Of a stretch of DNA of 50,858 nucleotides, positions 42,496 through 50,858 are shown in pieces; position 1 is the stretch's first letter; every line of letters begins with the position of its first letter. Under the pieces are notes generated by a model that saw nothing but the letters and a program-made list of their open reading frames with translations, was not told the origin of the DNA and searched no databases. The DNA lies in NCBI GenBank assembly GCA_028824555.1, contig JAPPDJ010000166.1:1-50858 (forward strand). Direction: 5' to 3'. Both the position numbers and the translations under genes were made by a program. The DNA comes from Gammaproteobacteria bacterium (GTDB taxonomy: Bacteria > Pseudomonadota > Gammaproteobacteria > Pseudomonadales > Azotimanducaceae).

Positions 42496-45069
42496 TCAAC
42501 TCGCTGCGTGGAACTGCATGGTGCCGTCACGCCAGGTCACCGCGATGGTTTGGCCCGGGCCGAAGCGGCCCTCCAACAAGGCGGTGGAGAGCGGGTTCTC
42601 TAAGCTGCGTTGGATGGCGCGCTTCATGGGCCTCGCGCCGTAGATGGGGTCGTAGCCTTGCTCGACCAGCGCGTCGGTGGCTTGCTGATCCATCAAAAGC
42701 CCGAGGTCCTGGTCGGCCAGGCGCTCGCGCAGGCGGGCGAGCTGGATGTCCGCAATCGCCGCCATGTCTTCCCGCTTGAGCGCGTGGAACACCACTACGT
42801 CGTCGATGCGGTTGATGAATTCCGGCCGAAAGCGCTCGCCCACCACCGCCAGCACGGCGTCCTTGATGGCGTCGTCATGCCCTTCGGCGGCAAGCGTCTG
42901 GATGGCATCGGAGCCGAGGTTCGAGGTCATCACCAGCACGGCGTTGCGGAAGTCCACCGTGCGGCCATGGCCGTCGGTGAGGCGACCATCCTCAAGCACT
43001 TGCAGCAGGAGGTTGAATACGTCCGCGTGCGCCTTCTCGATTTCGTCAAGCAGAATCAACGCATAGGGGCGACGGCGCACTTTCTCGGTGAGTTGGCCGC
43101 CCTCCTCGTAGCCGACGTAGCCAGGCGGTGCGCCGATCAGCCGGGCGACGGCATGGCGTTCCATGTATTCGGACATGTCGATGCGGATCATCGCGTCCTC
43201 GCTGTCGAAGAGAGCCGCCGCGAGCGCCCGGCAAAGCTCGGTCTTGCCGACGCCGGTAGGGCCCAGAAACAGGAAGCTGCCGTTCGGCCGGTTTGGATCG
43301 GCAAGCCCCGCACGCGCCCGCCGCACCGCCTCCGCCACCACCTGCACGGCATCGTCCTGGCCAACGACCCGCTTGTGCAGTTCGTCCTCGAGCGCCAGCA
43401 GCCGGTCGCGCTCGCCTTCGAGCATCTTCGCCACCGGCACGCCGGTCCAATGCGAGACCACCTCGGCGATTTCCTCGTCGGTGACGGAGCTGCGCAGCAG
43501 GTGGCGTCCCTTCTCGGCAACCTCGCCGGCTTCCTCGAGCGACTTCTCGAGCGCCGGGATGCGACCGTACTGCAGCTCCGACATCTTGGCGAAGTCGCTG
43601 GCCCTTCGCGCCGCCTCAAACTCCAGTCTCGCCGCGTCAAGCGACTCCTTCACCTGCTGTGCGCCGTTGACGCTCGCCTTCTCCGCCGTCCACACCTCTT
43701 CGAGGTCCGCATATTCGCGTTCGAGTTCCCCGATGGTGCCTTCAAGCGCCTCCCGGCGAGCCTTGGTGGCATCGTCGGTCTCGTCCTTGAGTGCGGTGAG
43801 TTCAATCTTGTGCTGAATCAGGCGTCGCTCCAGCCGGTCCATGCTCTCGGGCTTCGAGTCCATCTCCATGCGAATGCGACTCGCCGCTTCGTCCACGAGG
43901 TCGATGGCCTTGTCCGGCAACTGCCGATCGGTGATGTAGCGATGCGAGAGTCTTGCCGCAGCGACGATTGCCGGATCGGTGATGTCCACCGCATGGTGCA
44001 GTTCATAGCGCTCCTTGAGGCCACGCAGGATGGCCACCGTGTCCTCCACGTCCGGCTCGTCCACCTGCACTTTCTGAAAGCGGCGCTCCAGGGCCGCGTC
44101 CTTCTCGATGTGCAGGCGGTACTCGTCCAGCGTAGTGGCGCCGACACAGTGCAGTTCACCCCGAGCGAGGGCGGGCTTGAGCATGTTGCCGGCGTCCATC
44201 GAACCCTCGGCCTTGCCAGCGCCCACCACTGTGTGCAGTTCGTCGATGAAGAGGATCACGCTGCCTTCCTGCTTGCCGAGCTCGTTCAGCACGGCCTTCA
44301 GGCGTTCCTCGAACTCGCCCCGGAACTTGGCGCCAGCAATCAGCGCACCCATGTCGAGGGCGAGGATGCGCTTGCTCTTCAACCCTTCCGGCACCTCGCC
44401 GTTCAGGATGCGCTGGGCCAGGCCCTCGACGATGGCCGTCTTGCCGACGCCAGGCTCGCCGATGAGCACGGGGTTGTTCTTGGTGCGCCTTTGCAGCACC
44501 TGGATGGTGCGGCGGATTTCGTCGTCCCGACCGATCACCGGGTCGAGCCTGCCGGCTTCGGCGCGCTCGGTGAGGTCCACGGTATAGCGCTCGAGGGCTT
44601 CGCGATTCTCCTCGGCATTGGCGTCGGCGACCGTCTCGCCACCTCGTGCCTGCCCCAATGCCCGCTCAAAGGCAGCGGCATCGAAGCCGGCTTCGTCGAG
44701 CAGGCGAGCGGCCTTGCCTCCCGCCTGCGCCAGCGCCAGCACCGCAACCTCAGACGAGACGAAGTCGTCCTTGCGCCGCACCGCCTCGCGCTCGGCCAGG
44801 TTCAGCGCCCGCCCCAAGTCCGGCGTCAGGTTGACCTCGCCCGTAGGGCGCCCGATGCGTGGCAACTGGCCCACCTCCTCATCCACCCGCGCCCGCAACT
44901 CACCGGTTCGCACGCCCGCCGCCGCCAACAGCGGATTGACCCCTCCGTCCTCAAGCAGCGCCGACAACAGGTGCAGCGGATCCACCGCAGGGTGGTCGTG
45001 CGTGACGGCCAGGGACTGCGCCTCTGCCAAGGCCTTCTGCATCCGGGCGGTGAGCTTGTCGATCTGCAT
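42496..45069 (-). CDS. clpB: ATP-dependent disaggregase ClpB
   Basis: Hsp100 chaperone that dissolves protein aggregates with DnaK; hexameric, cytosolic, 857 residues (full length for ClpB). N-terminal domain (about 1-145, [20 protein letters not shown]). First AAA+ domain with Walker A GEPGVGKT (204-211) and [16 protein letters not shown]. Coiled-coil middle domain about 400-525 ([19 protein letters not shown]). Second AAA+ domain with Walker A GPTGVGKT (about 605) and pore loop GYVGYEEGG. The ATG at 45069 has AGGGAG seven bases upstream; the longer frame upstream is repeat translation. No sigma-32 promoter is evident in the 175-base leader. Confidence 0.97.
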   Translation of the reverse strand: MQIDKLTARMQKALAEAQSLAVTHDHPAVDPLHLLSALLEDGGVNPLLAAAGVRTGELRARVDEEVGQLPRIGRPTGEVNLTPDLGRALNLAEREAVRRKDDFVSSEVAVLALAQAGGKAARLLDEAGFDAAAFERALGQARGGETVADANAEENREALERYTVDLTERAEAGRLDPVIGRDDEIRRTIQVLQRRTKNNPVLIGEPGVGKTAIVEGLAQRILNGEVPEGLKSKRILALDMGALIAGAKFRGEFEERLKAVLNELGKQEGSVILFIDELHTVVGAGKAEGSMDAGNMLKPALARGELHCVGATTLDEYRLHIEKDAALERRFQKVQVDEPDVEDTVAILRGLKERYELHHAVDITDPAIVAAARLSHRYITDRQLPDKAIDLVDEAASRIRMEMDSKPESMDRLERRLIQHKIELTALKDETDDATKARREALEGTIGELEREYADLEEVWTAEKASVNGAQQVKESLDAARLEFEAARRASDFAKMSELQYGRIPALEKSLEEAGEVAEKGRHLLRSSVTDEEIAEVVSHWTGVPVAKMLEGERDRLLALEDELHKRVVGQDDAVQVVAEAVRRARAGLADPNRPNGSFLFLGPTGVGKTELCRALAAALFDSEDAMIRIDMSEYMERHAVARLIGAPPGYVGYEEGGQLTEKVRRRPYALILLDEIEKAHADVFNLLLQVLEDGRLTDGHGRTVDFRNAVLVMTSNLGSDAIQTLAAEGHDDAIKDAVLAVVGERFRPEFINRIDDVVVFHALKREDMAAIADIQLARLRERLADQDLGLLMDQQATDALVEQGYDPIYGARPMKRAIQRSLENPLSTALLEGRFGPGQTIAVTWRDGTMQFHAAS

Positions 45070-45138
45070 GTTCAAACTCCCTAAAAGCGACTCATGCACT
45101 CTGCCTACATGCGGCCCCAAGCCCCGCAATTCAACGCC

Positions 45139-45216
45139 GCGGCGGGCGCGCCCTGCGGGCGCGATGGCAGTTCGCTCGCGCGAACTGCATCTCTGGCGCG
45201 CCCTGAGTGGCGCGCC
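45139..45216. repeat. hairpin repeat family 2, copy 4 with extra hairpin
   Basis: GGGCGCGCCCTGCGGGCGCG followed by CAGTTCGC (45168-45175) and GCGAACTG (45180-45187), then a further perfect hairpin GGCGCGCC (45195-45202), loop CTGAGT, GGCGCGCC (45209-45216). It sits between comEC stop and clpB start. Confidence 0.85.
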
Positions 45217-45244
45217 GAACGTTGACGGGTGGCGGGACGGGGCC

Positions 45245-47656
45245 TCATGGACCACATGACCCCGTAGCCGCCACACGCCAATAGGGACCGCCCCTGCAGC
45301 GCGTCCGCCGCACGACGCTCGGCTCTGCGCTGGACCATTGCACGGCGCCAGAGTGCGCGGTGTTGACGATGGTTGCACCGGCCTCGCGCAGGCGCTCCAT
45401 CACGTCGGCATGTGGATGGCCGAAGCGGTTGTCGAACCCCGCGCTCACCACCGCGACACGTGGACTGGCGGCGGCGAGGAAGGTCTCGGAGGTGCTGGTG
45501 GTGCTGCCGTGATGGGCCACCAGCAGGAAGTCGAGCGGCGGCACTTGCAGCACCCGTTCGACACGGCGCTCGATGTCCCCCGGCAGCAGCGCGTGCGCGC
45601 CGCGAGTCTCGATGAGGAGGACACAGGACACATCGTTGGACTTCATTGCGCCGTGCCCGTGCGCATGTGCTGTCCGTCCATCGGCGAGCCCCAATGCTGG
45701 TGGATGCAGCACCGAGAACGTCACCTCGTCCCATTGCCACTTGAGCCCAGCGCGGCACGGCGCCGCAGCGACGTGCGGCACCGGTTCGCCGGCAAGCACC
45801 GTCCCCACCGGCACCGCTCTGAGCACGCTCACCACGCCGCCGGCGTGATCGGTGTCGCCGTGGCTCGCAACCAGGATGTCGAGTTCCGCCACCCCCATGT
45901 GATTGAGCGCCGGAACCACCACCGAGGCGCCGGCGTCGCGCCCGGTCAGATAGCTCGGTCCGGCGTCATACAAAAGGGCTCGCGTGTGCGTCTGCACCAG
46001 CACCGCCGTGCCTTGTCCCACATCGAACGCAGTGATCCTCGCCTCGCCAAACGGCACCGGCGCCACGCCGGGAACGAACAGCACCAAGGCGAGCCCGGCG
46101 GCTGCCCCCGCCGCCGTCGTACGCGACACCGGCAGGAGCCACAGCGCGGCAAGACAACCCGCCAGCACCATGTGCCAGCCCTCAACGGGCGTCGCCTTCG
46201 GCGCGACCCGATCCACGCTCGCGAGCAGTCGTTCCATGGCATGGATGCCGAAATCGGCACCGACTAGGAGCCAGCCATTCGGATCGGCCCAAGGCAGGAA
46301 TGCGCCCGCCAGGGCAAGCGGCGTCACCGCGAAGGTCACGAGCGGCACCACGACGAAGTTCACCACCGGACTATACGGATGAATGTGACCGATCAACACC
46401 GCAGTCACCGGCGCCAGCGCCACCGCCACCACCGCCTGCACCCGCACCAGGGAGCCGACCCAGGACTCGCCAAGCCCGCCACGCCGCCAACCGGGGTCGC
46501 CAAACTCGGCGACGAGCTGACGCGGCGCGAAGAACGCCAGCAACGCACCCACCGCCCCAAACGAGAGCCAAAACCCCGCGTCCAGCGGTGCCATCGGATC
46601 CAGCGCCAGCACCGCCGCCATCGCCAGTGCATACACGCGCATGGGTCGTGCCGCGCGCCCCGCCAGCATTCCCGACAACGCCGCCGCCGTCATGACGAAG
46701 GCGCGCACCAGCGACAGTCCCGCCCCACCCAACACCACGTAGCCACCGGACAGCGCGAGCGCCCCCAATGCCCCCAGCACAACCGCCGGCCCGCCCAGCA
46801 GGAAGGCAATCGCCCGACCCAAGAGGAACCCCAACCCCGCGACGAGCCCCACGTGCAGCCCTGAAATGACGAGCAGGTGCATCGTCCCAGTGCGGCGATA
46901 GCGATCCTTCGCTCCCGGGCCAAGCGCGGCGCCATCGCCGACGGTCAGTGCCCGGATGACGTCGGTGTGCGCGAGCCCCAAGCCCTCGATGCGTTCGCGG
47001 ATGCCGTCCCGCAGCCGATCAACGCGTCCCCATCCCGTCGCCTCGACTTCGAGCAGTTCTCCTTCGAGCACGTAGCCGGTCGCGACGATGCCGGCGCGCC
47101 GATGCCACTGTTCGGCATCGAAGACGCCACTGTTGACGCTGCCGTGCGGTGCGCGGAGGCGAACGACCAAACGCCAGCGCTGACCCGGCGCCACGCGCTC
47201 CACGCCCTGCCAGACGAGCCGCACCCTGACGCCTCGGCAGCGTTCGGCAAGGGGGGGCCGGGTGCGTAGCGCCGCCGCCGCTGGTGCGTCCTCGATTACG
47301 AATGCAAAGCGCCAGAGCGAGTCTTGCTCGAACGGCAGGTCAATGACGCGTCCGGTGATCTCGCCGGTGCCGACGCAAGCTGTGCCCGCGACGGGACTGG
47401 TGGCATCGATGTGCAGGCCGCCGTGCCCTAGGCCTGTCAGCAACGCGACGAGCACGGGTACTTTCCCGCACACGGGACGCCGCGCCGAAGCGTCAGCGCG
47501 CGCGCCAACCCATGCCGCCGGCGCCAAGACGCCGGCAGCGCCGAACAGCGCCCACCAAAACGGGTGCACGGTCGGCAGCCAATGCACGACAATGACGCCC
47601 GCGCAAAAGGCAAGCGCGACTTCGCGGACATCCGGCACCAACACAGGAACGAACAA
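45245..47656 (-). CDS. comEC: DNA internalisation channel ComEC/Rec2
   Basis: An 803-residue inner-membrane protein that moves transforming DNA into the cytoplasm. The N-terminal segment (DUF4131 domain, about 1-200) is followed by the competence domain with ten or so helices (from [40 protein letters not shown]). The C-terminal metallo-beta-lactamase-like domain has [27 protein letters not shown] and LLVAHHGS, intact metal motifs. The start is probably TTG 47656 or a GTG a few codons later; no ribosome-binding site is clear. It is divergent from the DUF2062 gene with 23 bases between the starts. ComEC presence suggests natural transformation capacity if pilus genes exist elsewhere. Confidence 0.92.
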   Translation of the reverse strand: MFVPVLVPDVREVALAFCAGVIVVHWLPTVHPFWWALFGAAGVLAPAAWVGARADASARRPVCGKVPVLVALLTGLGHGGLHIDATSPVAGTACVGTGEITGRVIDLPFEQDSLWRFAFVIEDAPAAAALRTRPPLAERCRGVRVRLVWQGVERVAPGQRWRLVVRLRAPHGSVNSGVFDAEQWHRRAGIVATGYVLEGELLEVEATGWGRVDRLRDGIRERIEGLGLAHTDVIRALTVGDGAALGPGAKDRYRRTGTMHLLVISGLHVGLVAGLGFLLGRAIAFLLGGPAVVLGALGALALSGGYVVLGGAGLSLVRAFVMTAAALSGMLAGRAARPMRVYALAMAAVLALDPMAPLDAGFWLSFGAVGALLAFFAPRQLVAEFGDPGWRRGGLGESWVGSLVRVQAVVAVALAPVTAVLIGHIHPYSPVVNFVVVPLVTFAVTPLALAGAFLPWADPNGWLLVGADFGIHAMERLLASVDRVAPKATPVEGWHMVLAGCLAALWLLPVSRTTAAGAAAGLALVLFVPGVAPVPFGEARITAFDVGQGTAVLVQTHTRALLYDAGPSYLTGRDAGASVVVPALNHMGVAELDILVASHGDTDHAGGVVSVLRAVPVGTVLAGEPVPHVAAAPCRAGLKWQWDEVTFSVLHPPALGLADGRTAHAHGHGAMKSNDVSCVLLIETRGAHALLPGDIERRVERVLQVPPLDFLLVAHHGSTTSTSETFLAAASPRVAVVSAGFDNRFGHPHADVMERLREAGATIVNTAHSGAVQWSSAEPSVVRRTRCRGGPYWRVAATGSCGP

Positions 47657-47679
47657 ACCACCCGCTATGGCCTCCGTTT

Positions 47680-48210
47680 ATGCCACCTGACTGGCTCTTG
47701 CGATACCTCCCAACTCGCCATTCGATCCGTAGGCAAAGGCTGCTCGGACCTGTGCGACATCGGCTAGCGGACCCAGAGCTGTGGCACCTGCACCGCCGCA
47801 GCGTCGGCGGAGCGTTCTTCATTGGCCTGTTCTCCGCCTTCGTGCCAGTGCCGGGACAGACGCTGATCGCTGCGGTGCTGGCGATCACGTTCCGCTGCAA
47901 CTTGCCGATGGCCGTGGGGCTCGTCTGGGTCACCAATCCGCTCACTGCCGGGCCGATGTTCTTCTTCGCCTACAAGCTCGGCGCCTGGCTGCTCGACATG
48001 CCGGCCTCGGCTGGCGACACCGACCTTTCCTGGCAGTGGCTGGTGTCGACTCTTCGTACCAACTGGCAGCCGTTCCTACTCGGCTGCCTGGTCTGCGCCT
48101 GGGTGAGCGGACTCACCGGAATGGTGGTCTCCCGGCTGCTGTGGCGCATGCATGTGGTTCGCCGCTGGAAGGAGCGCAGGCAAAGGCGGCGTCAGAGAAG
48201 CTCGAAGTAA
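47680..48210 (+). CDS. DUF2062 membrane protein
   Basis: A 176-residue inner-membrane protein with the DUF2062 pattern: a basic N-terminus (MPPDWLLRYLPTRHSIRR), a short cytosolic segment LADPELWHLHRRSVGGA, hydrophobic FFIGLFSAFVPVPGQTLIAA, the family-defining WVTNPLTAGPMFFFAYKLG, and a C-terminal helix pair followed by a basic tail. Function unknown. It is next to comEC as in Pseudomonas, where exbB/exbD and lpxK follow; those ExbBD genes are missing here. It converges with the GyrI-like gene and overlaps it by 19 bases. Confidence 0.88.
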   Translation: MPPDWLLRYLPTRHSIRRQRLLGPVRHRLADPELWHLHRRSVGGAFFIGLFSAFVPVPGQTLIAAVLAITFRCNLPMAVGLVWVTNPLTAGPMFFFAYKLGAWLLDMPASAGDTDLSWQWLVSTLRTNWQPFLLGCLVCAWVSGLTGMVVSRLLWRMHVVRRWKERRQRRRQRSSK

Positions 48211-48641
48211 ACATCCGTGACGAGGCGGCTCGGCTCGTCGTGCCAGTCGCCGTAAACCTCCCAGCACAGCGGACCCGTCGCCAACGACCGCTGGCTGCAC
48301 CATTTCCGCAGCGCTGCGTTGGCACGAGGCAACCCGGAATACTCCCCGTGGTGTCGGGTGTGGGCGGCCCGCAAGGCCGGTAGTTCGACGCAGCGCACCA
48401 AGTCCGCGTCCTCGAACGGCACCGACACGGGCACGCCCACCTGCAACATCAGGCCATCCGAATGCGGCCGGTACAGCGCGTGGTTGTGGCCTCCGTGCTG
48501 CCGGCCGCTCTCCCGCAGCCATCCATACACGACATCGAACAGCCCCGTGATGCGCTGCGGAATCTCTTCCATCCGCACCACGGCACTGGCGGTCGCCAAG
48601 GTAGTCGCCGGGGTATCCACGATGTCGAATTCGTACGGCAT
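48192..48641 (-). CDS. GyrI-like small-molecule-binding domain protein
   Basis: A 149-residue stand-alone GyrI-like (effector-binding, SOUL/AraC-C-terminal fold) protein: IVDTPATTLATASAVVRMEEIP, GLFDVVYGWLRESG, VELPALRAAHTRHHGEYSGL, and the closing CWEVYGDWHDEPSRL plus DVYFELL. It has no DNA-binding domain. Such proteins bind small molecules or hydrophobic ligands, and some act as GyrI-type inhibitors or ester hydrolases; the specific role here is unknown. It converges on the DUF2062 gene, their ends overlapping by 19 bases. Confidence 0.83.
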   Translation of the reverse strand: MPYEFDIVDTPATTLATASAVVRMEEIPQRITGLFDVVYGWLRESGRQHGGHNHALYRPHSDGLMLQVGVPVSVPFEDADLVRCVELPALRAAHTRHHGEYSGLPRANAALRKWCSQRSLATGPLCWEVYGDWHDEPSRLVTDVYFELL

Positions 48642-48680
48642 GTCCTCTCTCCGGTGTTTGCGACGAGCTAGGCTTCTGGA

Positions 48681-48701
48681 GGGAAGGCATCCTGCCTTCC
48701 C
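48681..48701. other. 9-bp hairpin upstream of yceD and the GyrI-like gene
   Basis: GGGAAGGCA (48681-48689), loop TCC, TGCCTTCCC (48693-48701), no T-tract, followed by the short repeat AGCGCGTCAGCGCG. It lies in the 169-base divergent gap; it could be an operator, a read-through barrier or another dispersed element. Confidence 0.4.
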
Positions 48702-48772
48702 CAGCGCGTCAGCGCGCTATGGAGAACGGCCCGTCGAGGCTTCCACCTGAGCTCGTCCTGAGTCCCCGCGCT

Positions 48773-48801
48773 TTGACACTAACCCATGCCCTCCCTATAG
48801 T
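48773..48801 (+). promoter_or_regulatory. strong sigma-70 promoter of yceD-rpmF-plsX
   Basis: TTGACA (48773-48778), 17-base spacer, TATAGT (48796-48801). The ATG at 48811 is only nine bases past the -10, so transcription would start at or about two to four bases before the start codon. This predicts a leaderless or near-leaderless mRNA, and no ribosome-binding site is present. Confidence 0.8.
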
Positions 48802-48810
48802 CCGCGCGCC

Positions 48811-49341
48811 ATGCGTGATGGACCTTGGCTGGACATCCTTTCCCTCGCTCGGCGCGAGGGGAGGTGGTCGGGCCGGGTGCCGCTCTCGGCGTTGCCTCGG
48901 TTGCGCGCGTTGGTTGCCAGCGAAGGCGGTGCTAGCGAGGTGCAGGTCGAGCTAGGCTTTCGCATCGACGCCAGTGGCCGGCTGCAGGTGGCCGGGGAGG
49001 CCGTTGCCTCGGCGATGGTGGCATGTTCGCGCTGCATGGAGGATGTGCCGGTGCGTGTGCAAGCCTCGGTGGATGCGCGAGTCGTTCGAAGCGAGGCGGA
49101 GGCGAGTGAACTGATCGCCGAGTGCGATGTCATCGTGGCACCATCGCGCGACATGGAAGTCGCCCACCTAATCGAGGACGACCTCTTGCTCGGCCTGCCG
49201 GAGACCGGATGCGGCGACAGCGACTCGTGCCCAAACTTGCCGCCGACGGAGTATCCGGTTGCGGATGACGACGCATCGCCAGGCCGCGCCAACCCCTTCG
49301 ACGCCTTAGCGGCGTTGAAGACTGGCACGGACGTGGAATAG
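48811..49341 (+). CDS. yceD: YceD/DUF177 protein (23S rRNA accumulation)
   Basis: A 176-residue member of the DUF177/YceD family, needed for normal 23S rRNA levels in E. coli and plants. Features: [17 protein letters not shown], the cysteine pair [13 protein letters not shown] with its [10 protein letters not shown] strand, and the acidic C-terminal part around [12 protein letters not shown] (with CPNLPP). It is followed by rpmF after 79 bases, the classical yceD-rpmF-plsX order. A strong promoter lies nine bases upstream. Confidence 0.9.
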   Translation: MRDGPWLDILSLARREGRWSGRVPLSALPRLRALVASEGGASEVQVELGFRIDASGRLQVAGEAVASAMVACSRCMEDVPVRVQASVDARVVRSEAEASELIAECDVIVAPSRDMEVAHLIEDDLLLGLPETGCGDSDSCPNLPPTEYPVADDDASPGRANPFDALAALKTGTDVE

Positions 49342-49420
49342 GTTCGGCGCGCCCTCGGCGGCCGACGATAGAACTCGCGGCTGGCCTCGAATCGGCCAGC
49401 GCAGCACAAGGAGAAACGAC

Positions 49421-49597
49421 ATGGCGGTGCAGCAGAATCGGGTAACGCGGTCGAAGCGCGACAAGCGTCGATCGCACCATGCCTTGGCGAAGCCCACTCT
49501 TTCCATCGATCCCGAGACCGGCGAAACCCATCGTCGCCACCACATCACCGCCGACGGCTTCTATCGTGGTCGCCGCGTCGTGGAAACCGGCGAGTAA
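49421..49597 (+). CDS. rpmF: 50S ribosomal protein L32
   Basis: A 58-residue ribosomal protein, Lys/Arg-rich, with the L32 pattern ([20 protein letters not shown], then [16 protein letters not shown]). It lacks the zinc cysteines, as in proteobacterial L32. AAGGAG lies nine bases upstream of the ATG. It sits between yceD and plsX, the conserved order. The C-terminal GRRVVETGE ends just before plsX. Confidence 0.97.
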   Translation: MAVQQNRVTRSKRDKRRSHHALAKPTLSIDPETGETHRRHHITADGFYRGRRVVETGE

Positions 49598-49665
49598 GGA
49601 CAGTCGCAAACTCGCGCGCCCATCCGGAGAATCCGCCGACTCGAGTTCCTAGCCGACGAGCGACC

Positions 49666-50685
49666 TTGCGCATCGCCATCGACACTCTCGGTGCCGATGC
49701 CGGTGCTGGCGTGCTGATCGATGGTGCCCTCGATGCGGTGGCTGCTCGGCCAGACATCGCCCTCAACCTGATAGGTGAGCCAGAGTCGATTCACCAGGCC
49801 CTCGGCGGTCGTTCCGACAACTACAGCCGCCACACCGTCACCCCCTCTCCCCGCCGCCTCGACCTCACCGACTCGCTGCGCCTTACGCTGCGCGGCGCGC
49901 TCGCTTCCTCCATGCGCACCGCCGTCGAGAGCGTCGCCGACCGCAGTTGCGACGCACTCGTAAGCGCCGGCAGCACCGGCGCGCTGATGGCTCTCTCCCG
50001 ACACCTTGTCGGCAGGGCCCAGGGTGTGGACCGACCGGCCATCGTCAAGCGCCTGCCCACAGCTTCAGGCCGGCCGGTGTGGCTACTCGACCTCGGTGCC
50101 AACCTCAAGGCCGGACCGGAGCAACTGCATCAGTTCGCCCACATGGGGGCTGCCTTGGCCGAGTCCGTTGCCAATGTGGCGACGCCGCGTGTCGCGATGC
50201 TGAACATCGGTTCCGAGTTCCACAAAGGGCCAGCGAACATCCGCGCGGCGGCACGGTTGCTTGCCAAAGACGACGCCATTCGCGACGTCGGCTACGTCGA
50301 GGCACACGATCTGTTCACAGGCGCCGCCGACGTGATCGTCGCCGAGGGCTTCGCCGGCAACGTCGCGCTCAAGGCTTCCGAAGGCGCCGCGCAGATGGCG
50401 GCGCATGTGCTGCGGGAGGAACTGCGCCGCCGGAGACCCCGAGTGAGCGCCGCAACCCACGACCCCGACGAGCAGGTCCGCGCCGGTCTCAGCCGTGTCT
50501 TCAACGCATACAATCCGCAGCTTTACAACGGCGCGAGTCTGATGGGCCTTTCTCGCGTCATCGTCAAGAGCCACGGCGGCACCGACCGCGAGGGCTTTGC
50601 GCAAGCCGTGCGGACGGCGATCGAGGAGGTTGAGATGAACGTACCCGAACGAATCGCCCACTGCCTCGCCGGCCGGCTCGCCTGA
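49666..50685 (+). CDS. plsX: phosphate acyltransferase PlsX
   Basis: Converts acyl-ACP to acyl-phosphate, the first step of PlsX/PlsY phospholipid synthesis; 339 residues, peripheral on the inner membrane. N-terminus RIAIDTLGADAGAGVLIDGA (usual family form is GGD). Motifs include VSAGSTGALMALS, LLDLGANLKA, NIGSEFHKGP, DVIVAEGFAGNVALKASEGA and the C-terminus YNGASLMGLSRVIVKSHGG. The start is TTG 49666, 68 bases after rpmF. FabH or FabD would normally follow but neither starts in the next 173 bases. Confidence 0.95.
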   Translation: MRIAIDTLGADAGAGVLIDGALDAVAARPDIALNLIGEPESIHQALGGRSDNYSRHTVTPSPRRLDLTDSLRLTLRGALASSMRTAVESVADRSCDALVSAGSTGALMALSRHLVGRAQGVDRPAIVKRLPTASGRPVWLLDLGANLKAGPEQLHQFAHMGAALAESVANVATPRVAMLNIGSEFHKGPANIRAAARLLAKDDAIRDVGYVEAHDLFTGAADVIVAEGFAGNVALKASEGAAQMAAHVLREELRRRRPRVSAATHDPDEQVRAGLSRVFNAYNPQLYNGASLMGLSRVIVKSHGGTDREGFAQAVRTAIEEVEMNVPERIAHCLAGRLA

Positions 50686-50858
50686 ATGCGCGAGCCGCAG
50701 GCACTAGCCCGGATTATTCATGAATGCGCGTAGCGAGGGCGACGAGACGCCGCTGTGGCTGGACGCGCACGCGTGCCAGGAGGCACGGCGTTCCGGAACC
50801 CGAAGGCATAGCTGCGCACTATGTCGAGGGGGCCGGAGCGAATGCGTCCGCAGGACGC
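50686..50858. other. non-coding sequence after plsX to the window end
   Basis: No gene is supported. It includes a ten-base palindrome ATTCATGAAT (50717-50726) within CCCGGATTATTCATGAATGC, and a stretch that could be the edge of a repeat or mobile element running past the window. Confidence 0.35.

Noticed and set aside
42610-45084. 824-residue plus-strand frame over clpB
   Set aside because: Antisense shadow of ClpB, a common artefact in GC-rich genes.

Overview
The window is GC-rich and gene-dense, and it looks like the chromosome of a Gram-negative proteobacterium, most likely a gammaproteobacterium. The evidence is lipid A/LPS genes (msbA, lpxK, kdsB), TonB-dependent outer-membrane receptors, and neighbourhoods typical of gammaproteobacteria: a DUF2062/comEC pair, msbA-lpxK-kdsB-murB, and yceD-rpmF-plsX. 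The taxonomic call is inference from gene content; no rRNA or tRNA gene was seen.

Layout. 0-3.5 kb: a 51-bp tandem repeat, a yejBE-type ABC permease pair without its ATPase, then a nucleotidyltransferase / small protein / DUF5990 cassette. 3.6-8.3 kb: an NCS2 nucleobase permease and a TonB-dependent receptor. 8.5-16.1 kb: threonine ammonia-lyase, flavodoxin-like protein, ABM monooxygenase, AAA ATPase, pdxA, a type II (eukaryotic-type) glutamine synthetase and a ThDP enzyme. 16.4-27.6 kb: a mirror-symmetric surface cluster, TPR lipoprotein / CRTAC1-type FG-GAP lipoprotein / very large TonB receptor / CRTAC1-type protein / TPR protein. 27.7-30.5 kb: hisI, long-form hisG and a ProA-like aldehyde dehydrogenase translationally coupled to hisG where hisD would be expected. 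30.8-39.4 kb: DUF4097 protein, murB and alkB, an SDR, and a minus-strand galU / msbA-lpxK / kdsB unit in which msbA and lpxK form one continuous reading frame. 39.6-47.7 kb: penicillin-acylase-family hydrolase, clpB, comEC. 47.7-50.7 kb: DUF2062 protein, GyrI-like protein, then yceD-rpmF-plsX.

Three dispersed hairpin-repeat families occupy many of the gaps. Family 1 lies at 8.4, 31.8-32.07 and 33.2 kb. Family 2 lies at 12.85, 30.65, 42.4 and 45.15 kb. Family 3 lies at 0-0.2 and 30.5-30.66 kb. In families 1 and 3 the stem sequence differs between copies while base pairing is kept. One copy supplies the 3' end of alkB.

The most noteworthy points are the MsbA-LpxK fusion (flippase joined to the lipid A 4'-kinase), the ProA-like enzyme in the histidine locus, the symmetric TPR/FG-GAP/TonB-receptor cluster whose receptor carries calcium-loop-like repeats, and the structured repeat families.
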